A stretch of DNA of 64,000 nucleotides from assembly GCA_007750655.1 (NCBI GenBank), contig CP036290.1, positions 4,278,001-4,342,000 on the forward strand. Direction: 5' to 3'. The position numbers were made by a program, and so were the translations under genes. This DNA comes from Rohdeia mirabilis (GTDB lineage: Bacteria; Planctomycetota; UBA1135; GCA-002686595). Below, piece by piece: positions 61,301 to 64,000 of this stretch (positions are counted from its first letter, which is position 1; each line of letters starts with the position of its first letter). A model generated the notes under the pieces. It was not told the origin of the DNA. It was given only the letters and a program-made list of their open reading frames with translations, and ran no database searches.

Positions 61301-63346
61301 TCACGCCGCCGCCGGCGAGTCCTTCGCGGCCGCCACCTGGGCCGCCACCTCGCGACGCACGCGCGCCTGCATCTTCGCGCGCAACCAGACGACGCCGCCC
61401 AGCGCGCAAACGGTCCACTGCAGGCCGTAGTAGATCCACAGGGCCTTCGAGACGCCGCTCGTGAAGCCGTAGCTGTGCAGGCCGACGCCGAGCAGGTTGA
61501 CGCCCCACCAACTGAACGCGACGACGGTGCCTCCGAATGCCGCCGCGACGCAGATGCCCAGCTCCTTCAGGTGGCCGCTCATGCGTCCGTGCAGGATCGC
61601 GGTCATCGCCAGGCAGATCAGCAGCGCGCCGTTCTCCTTCGGGTCCCAACCCCAGAAGCGCCCCCACGAGTCGTTCGCCCACAGACCGCCGAGGATCGTG
61701 CCGACGAGGCTGCAGATGACGCCGAAGCAGATCGTGCCGTAGACCATGCGCGTGAGCGACTTGAAGGTCTCGGGCGACGACGAGCGTTGGCGGAACAGGC
61801 GCAGCACCACGTAGATGCTGCCGAGCAAGGCCGCGAGCATCCCGGCCGCGTAGCCGATCGTGATCGTCGTCACGTGCGTCGCGAGCCAGAAGTTCGTGTC
61901 GAGCACGGCGACCAGTTCGGGCATCGTGTCCTTCGCGTCGAGCTTCTCGTAGCCACCCGCCAGGAACAGCCCCACGAAGCCGAGCGCCGCCGAGGCCGAG
62001 ACCGCGATGCGCCGGCGATCGATCAGCTCGGTGACGAGCCCGAGCAGCACGCCGGTCGCCGTCACGAACAGCACGGTCTCGTACAGCGTGCTGACCGGCG
62101 GGCGCCCGCGAATGATGCAGCGCACGACGATCGCGCCAATCAGGAACGCGAGGCCGGTCCAGGAGAGGACCGAGCAGATGCGGTACGGCAGCTTGGCGCG
62201 CGGACGCAGCCAGGTGATCGCGGCGAAGACGAAGGCCAGCACGAACGCCATGACCGACCAGGTGAGCGGCTTCGCGGCGTAGTAGCTGCGCTCGAGGTCG
62301 TTCTTCAGACCCTCGCCGCGCGCGCGAGCCGCCGCGCGGGTGCTGGCGTCGAGCGTCGCGACGGCCGCGATGGCCGCTCCGTCGTCCATGGCGCGTGCCA
62401 GCGCCTCGAAACCGCGCAGGGCCTCGATCTCGTACGGCGCCACCGGTTCGCCGTCGAGCGCGGCGCTCAGGACCTCGCCGGGATTGCGCCAGGTCGGAGC
62501 GTCGTCGGCCGTCCCCGCCGGGGGGATCAACGCGAGACCGTTCGCCGCGCGTCCCAGTTCGGCGGCCAGCCGCAGCAGACCGTCGATCGCGCGCAACTCT
62601 TCGCGCGCCAGCGGATCCTGATCGGCCGCGAGTTCGCGGTACAGCTCGCCGATGCGCGTGCCGGCCGCGGCCAACTGCGAGTAGCGCACCCTTCCGGTGT
62701 CCGTGCCGAGCAGCTCGGCCAGACGCCCGGTGCGCGCCACGGGCAGGTCCACGCGACCGAAGTCGAGGAAGCCCCCGATGTCGAGGAACTGGTGCACCGC
62801 TTCGGCCAGGCGCACGGTCTGCTGCTGGACGGCGGTGCGCTCGGCGGGTTCGATCCGACTCCACTCGTGGGCCAGTTCGAACAGCTTCGGCACGGCCGGC
62901 TGCAGCTCGCTGAAGCTCCAGCGCGCGCGCCGCTTCTTGATGGTCGAGTCGAGGCCGATCGCGTCGATCGCGGCACCTTCGGCCACCAGGAACAGCGGCA
63001 TGCTCGCGGCCACCTCGGGGCGCACGAGCGCCTCCATCATGAACGCGTCGGGCCCGAGCTTCGTGCCGTCGTCCAGCACGACCGAACGCCGTCCGGTCAG
63101 TCGCAGCAGCGTGAAGCCGGCGAACGTGGACAGGGGCTTCACGCGCCCGCCTTCCTGGATCGGCAGCGCGCCGAGGCCGTCGGTCGCCGCGTCGCTCCAC
63201 GGAGCCGGAAGGAACTCGGGCGCGGGCGTCAGCAGACCGTGGGGCGCGGCGCCGTGCGGGTTCGTGGCCGGTTGTTGCGCGCGCAGCGGAGCGGCGGCGA
63301 CGACCAACAGAGCCAGCGTGAGAACGAGTGTCGAAAGGCGTCCCAT
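61301..63346 (-). CDS. ccsA: Cytochrome c biogenesis protein CcsA with large N-terminal extracytoplasmic domain
   Basis: 681 residues. A signal peptide (LVLTLALLVVAAAPLRA) and about 330 residues outside the membrane come first, then eight or so membrane spans. The haem-handling W-G-R-F-W-G-W-D-P-K-E-N-G (WWD) motif is at about 560-572, with conserved histidines such as T-H-V-T-T-I-T-I and I-L-H-G-R-M. With ResB it exports haem and attaches it to C-x-x-C-H sites (System II). The start overlaps the resB stop (TGATG). Location beside more than forty haem sites suggests dedicated maturation. Confidence 0.92.
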   Translation of the reverse strand: MGRLSTLVLTLALLVVAAAPLRAQQPATNPHGAAPHGLLTPAPEFLPAPWSDAATDGLGALPIQEGGRVKPLSTFAGFTLLRLTGRRSVVLDDGTKLGPDAFMMEALVRPEVAASMPLFLVAEGAAIDAIGLDSTIKKRRARWSFSELQPAVPKLFELAHEWSRIEPAERTAVQQQTVRLAEAVHQFLDIGGFLDFGRVDLPVARTGRLAELLGTDTGRVRYSQLAAAGTRIGELYRELAADQDPLAREELRAIDGLLRLAAELGRAANGLALIPPAGTADDAPTWRNPGEVLSAALDGEPVAPYEIEALRGFEALARAMDDGAAIAAVATLDASTRAAARARGEGLKNDLERSYYAAKPLTWSVMAFVLAFVFAAITWLRPRAKLPYRICSVLSWTGLAFLIGAIVVRCIIRGRPPVSTLYETVLFVTATGVLLGLVTELIDRRRIAVSASAALGFVGLFLAGGYEKLDAKDTMPELVAVLDTNFWLATHVTTITIGYAAGMLAALLGSIYVVLRLFRQRSSSPETFKSLTRMVYGTICFGVICSLVGTILGGLWANDSWGRFWGWDPKENGALLICLAMTAILHGRMSGHLKELGICVAAAFGGTVVAFSWWGVNLLGVGLHSYGFTSGVSKALWIYYGLQWTVCALGGVVWLRAKMQARVRREVAAQVAAAKDSPAAA

Positions 63347-64000
63347 CACTTGGCCAGCTCCCGCCGCACGTGCAGCTTCAGTTTGCGCCCGAAATGGAAC
63401 AACAGTCCCGCGGCGATCACGACGCACGAATAGAAGGGCCATTGGTCGGCGGGGTTCCTGACGACGGCGAGGGTCGAGAACAACGGGTCCCCGGGGCGCG
63501 CGTTCGAGGGTCCCCAGGAGGCCTGGTAGAGCACGAGACCCTCCTCGCGCAGCGGTTCGTTCATTGAGATCAGCACCGGGCGCGACACGTCGTCGCCGCT
63601 CATCCGGTCGGTCACGGTCACGTCGCTCGAGAACCAGGCCGGCATCGACGTGCCGGGGTGGTCCTCCTTCTTGAAGTCGTCGAGGCGCACGTCGAACGGC
63701 ATCGGATAGCGCTCGCGGCGCACGTCGAGCGCGAAGGTCCGCTCACCGACCTGCACGGTCCACGGCGCCGAGTCGAAGGCCCACAGCATGCCGGTGCGCC
63801 GGATTCCGTCGGGGCCCGTCACGACCACGTAGCCACCCGCCGCGTTGCGCTCGGCTTGCGCCGCTTTCGGTCGACCCTGCAGGAACAGACCCGCGACCAC
63901 CGGCACGTCCACGTCGAACATCGGGCCCTTCGGCAGCGCGTTCGCGTTCTCGAACCAGTGCGTCACCTCGAGCCCGAACGGCAGACCCGACAGCGCCACC
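63346..64000 (-). CDS. resB: Cytochrome c biogenesis protein ResB, C-terminal part (runs off the window)
   Basis: The last 218 codons are present; the N-terminal membrane spans lie beyond base 64000. The visible part is an extracytoplasmic domain (L-P-F-G-L-E-V-T-H-W-F and M-S-M-N-E-P-L-type L-I-S-M-N-E-P-L-R-E-E-G) followed by Y-Q-A-S-W-G-P and a final membrane span (WPFYSCVVIAAGLLFHFGRKL). This matches ResB (Ccs1) endings. It works with CcsA, encoded next with TGATG coupling. Confidence 0.88.
   Translation of the reverse strand, partial: VALSGLPFGLEVTHWFENANALPKGPMFDVDVPVVAGLFLQGRPKAAQAERNAAGGYVVVTGPDGIRRTGMLWAFDSAPWTVQVGERTFALDVRRERYPMPFDVRLDDFKKEDHPGTSMPAWFSSDVTVTDRMSGDDVSRPVLISMNEPLREEGLVLYQASWGPSNARPGDPLFSTLAVVRNPADQWPFYSCVVIAAGLLFHFGRKLKLHVRRELAK

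Noticed and set aside
58138..61464. An 1108-codon plus-strand open frame with Arg-rich repeats
   Set aside because: It is antisense to the flavoprotein fusion and the DUF2959 gene; its repeats mirror the coding repeat on the other strand.

Overview
The window is a very GC-rich bacterial chromosome segment. Type II methionine aminopeptidase, a ThuA/PA14 mega-protein, a FliA/WhiG-type sigma factor with a lysine-rich extension, many multihaem cytochromes, System II cytochrome c maturation and few clear Shine-Dalgarno sites together suggest a member of the Planctomycetota. This is an inference from gene content, not a phylogeny. About 45 protein-coding genes are supported. I found no rRNA, tRNA, CRISPR array or insertion sequence.

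Layout. 1-7548 is housekeeping: the tail of an MIP18/SufT-like protein, a TPR protein, ATP-dependent PEP carboxykinase, a small Cys/His protein, a sugar-nucleotide epimerase and MutS. At 7603-7968 lies a short gene with an in-frame UGA followed by a bacterial-SECIS-like hairpin with a GGUC apical loop, so it is a candidate selenoprotein. 8010-14449 holds a GT4 glycosyltransferase, MetAP2, a YfhO-like membrane protein, a lipoprotein and a variant Ser/Thr kinase. 14575-22953 holds leucine dehydrogenase, topoisomerase I with a histone-H1-like tail, a DinG/XPD-type Fe-S helicase and PrmA. 22976-26275 is an NfeD-flotillin-TPR lipoprotein operon. 26619-35278 holds a Spy-like envelope protein, a LytS/LytR-type two-component pair, the PA14-ThuA protein and an OmpR-type two-component pair.

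35423-38725 is a tightly overlapping DUF4266-DUF3570-TlpA-ApbE cassette, an envelope redox/flavinylation module. 38742-45748 holds a PyrK-like reductase, an ABC-F ATPase, ArgS, Apt and the sigma factor.

45836-64000 is a minus-strand electron-transfer region. In transcription order it contains ResB and CcsA (cytochrome c maturation), a DUF2959 lipoprotein, a ferredoxin-flavoprotein-cytochrome b fusion, a 23-haem cytochrome, an outer-membrane beta-barrel, a 7-haem cytochrome and an 11-haem cytochrome. A plausible reading is NAD(P)H-linked electron export through periplasmic haem wires to the outer membrane. Two things interrupt it. A plus-strand, visibly AT-richer two-gene cassette (small protein plus Rad50/SMC-like ATPase, 52508-55266) sits between the 23-haem cytochrome and the barrel and looks horizontally acquired, possibly for defence. 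Behind the 7-haem gene, its 3' end is repeated three more times with an exact 176-bp period (48884-49411).

GC-rich hairpins with tiny loops sit between several convergent gene pairs and probably act as bidirectional terminators.
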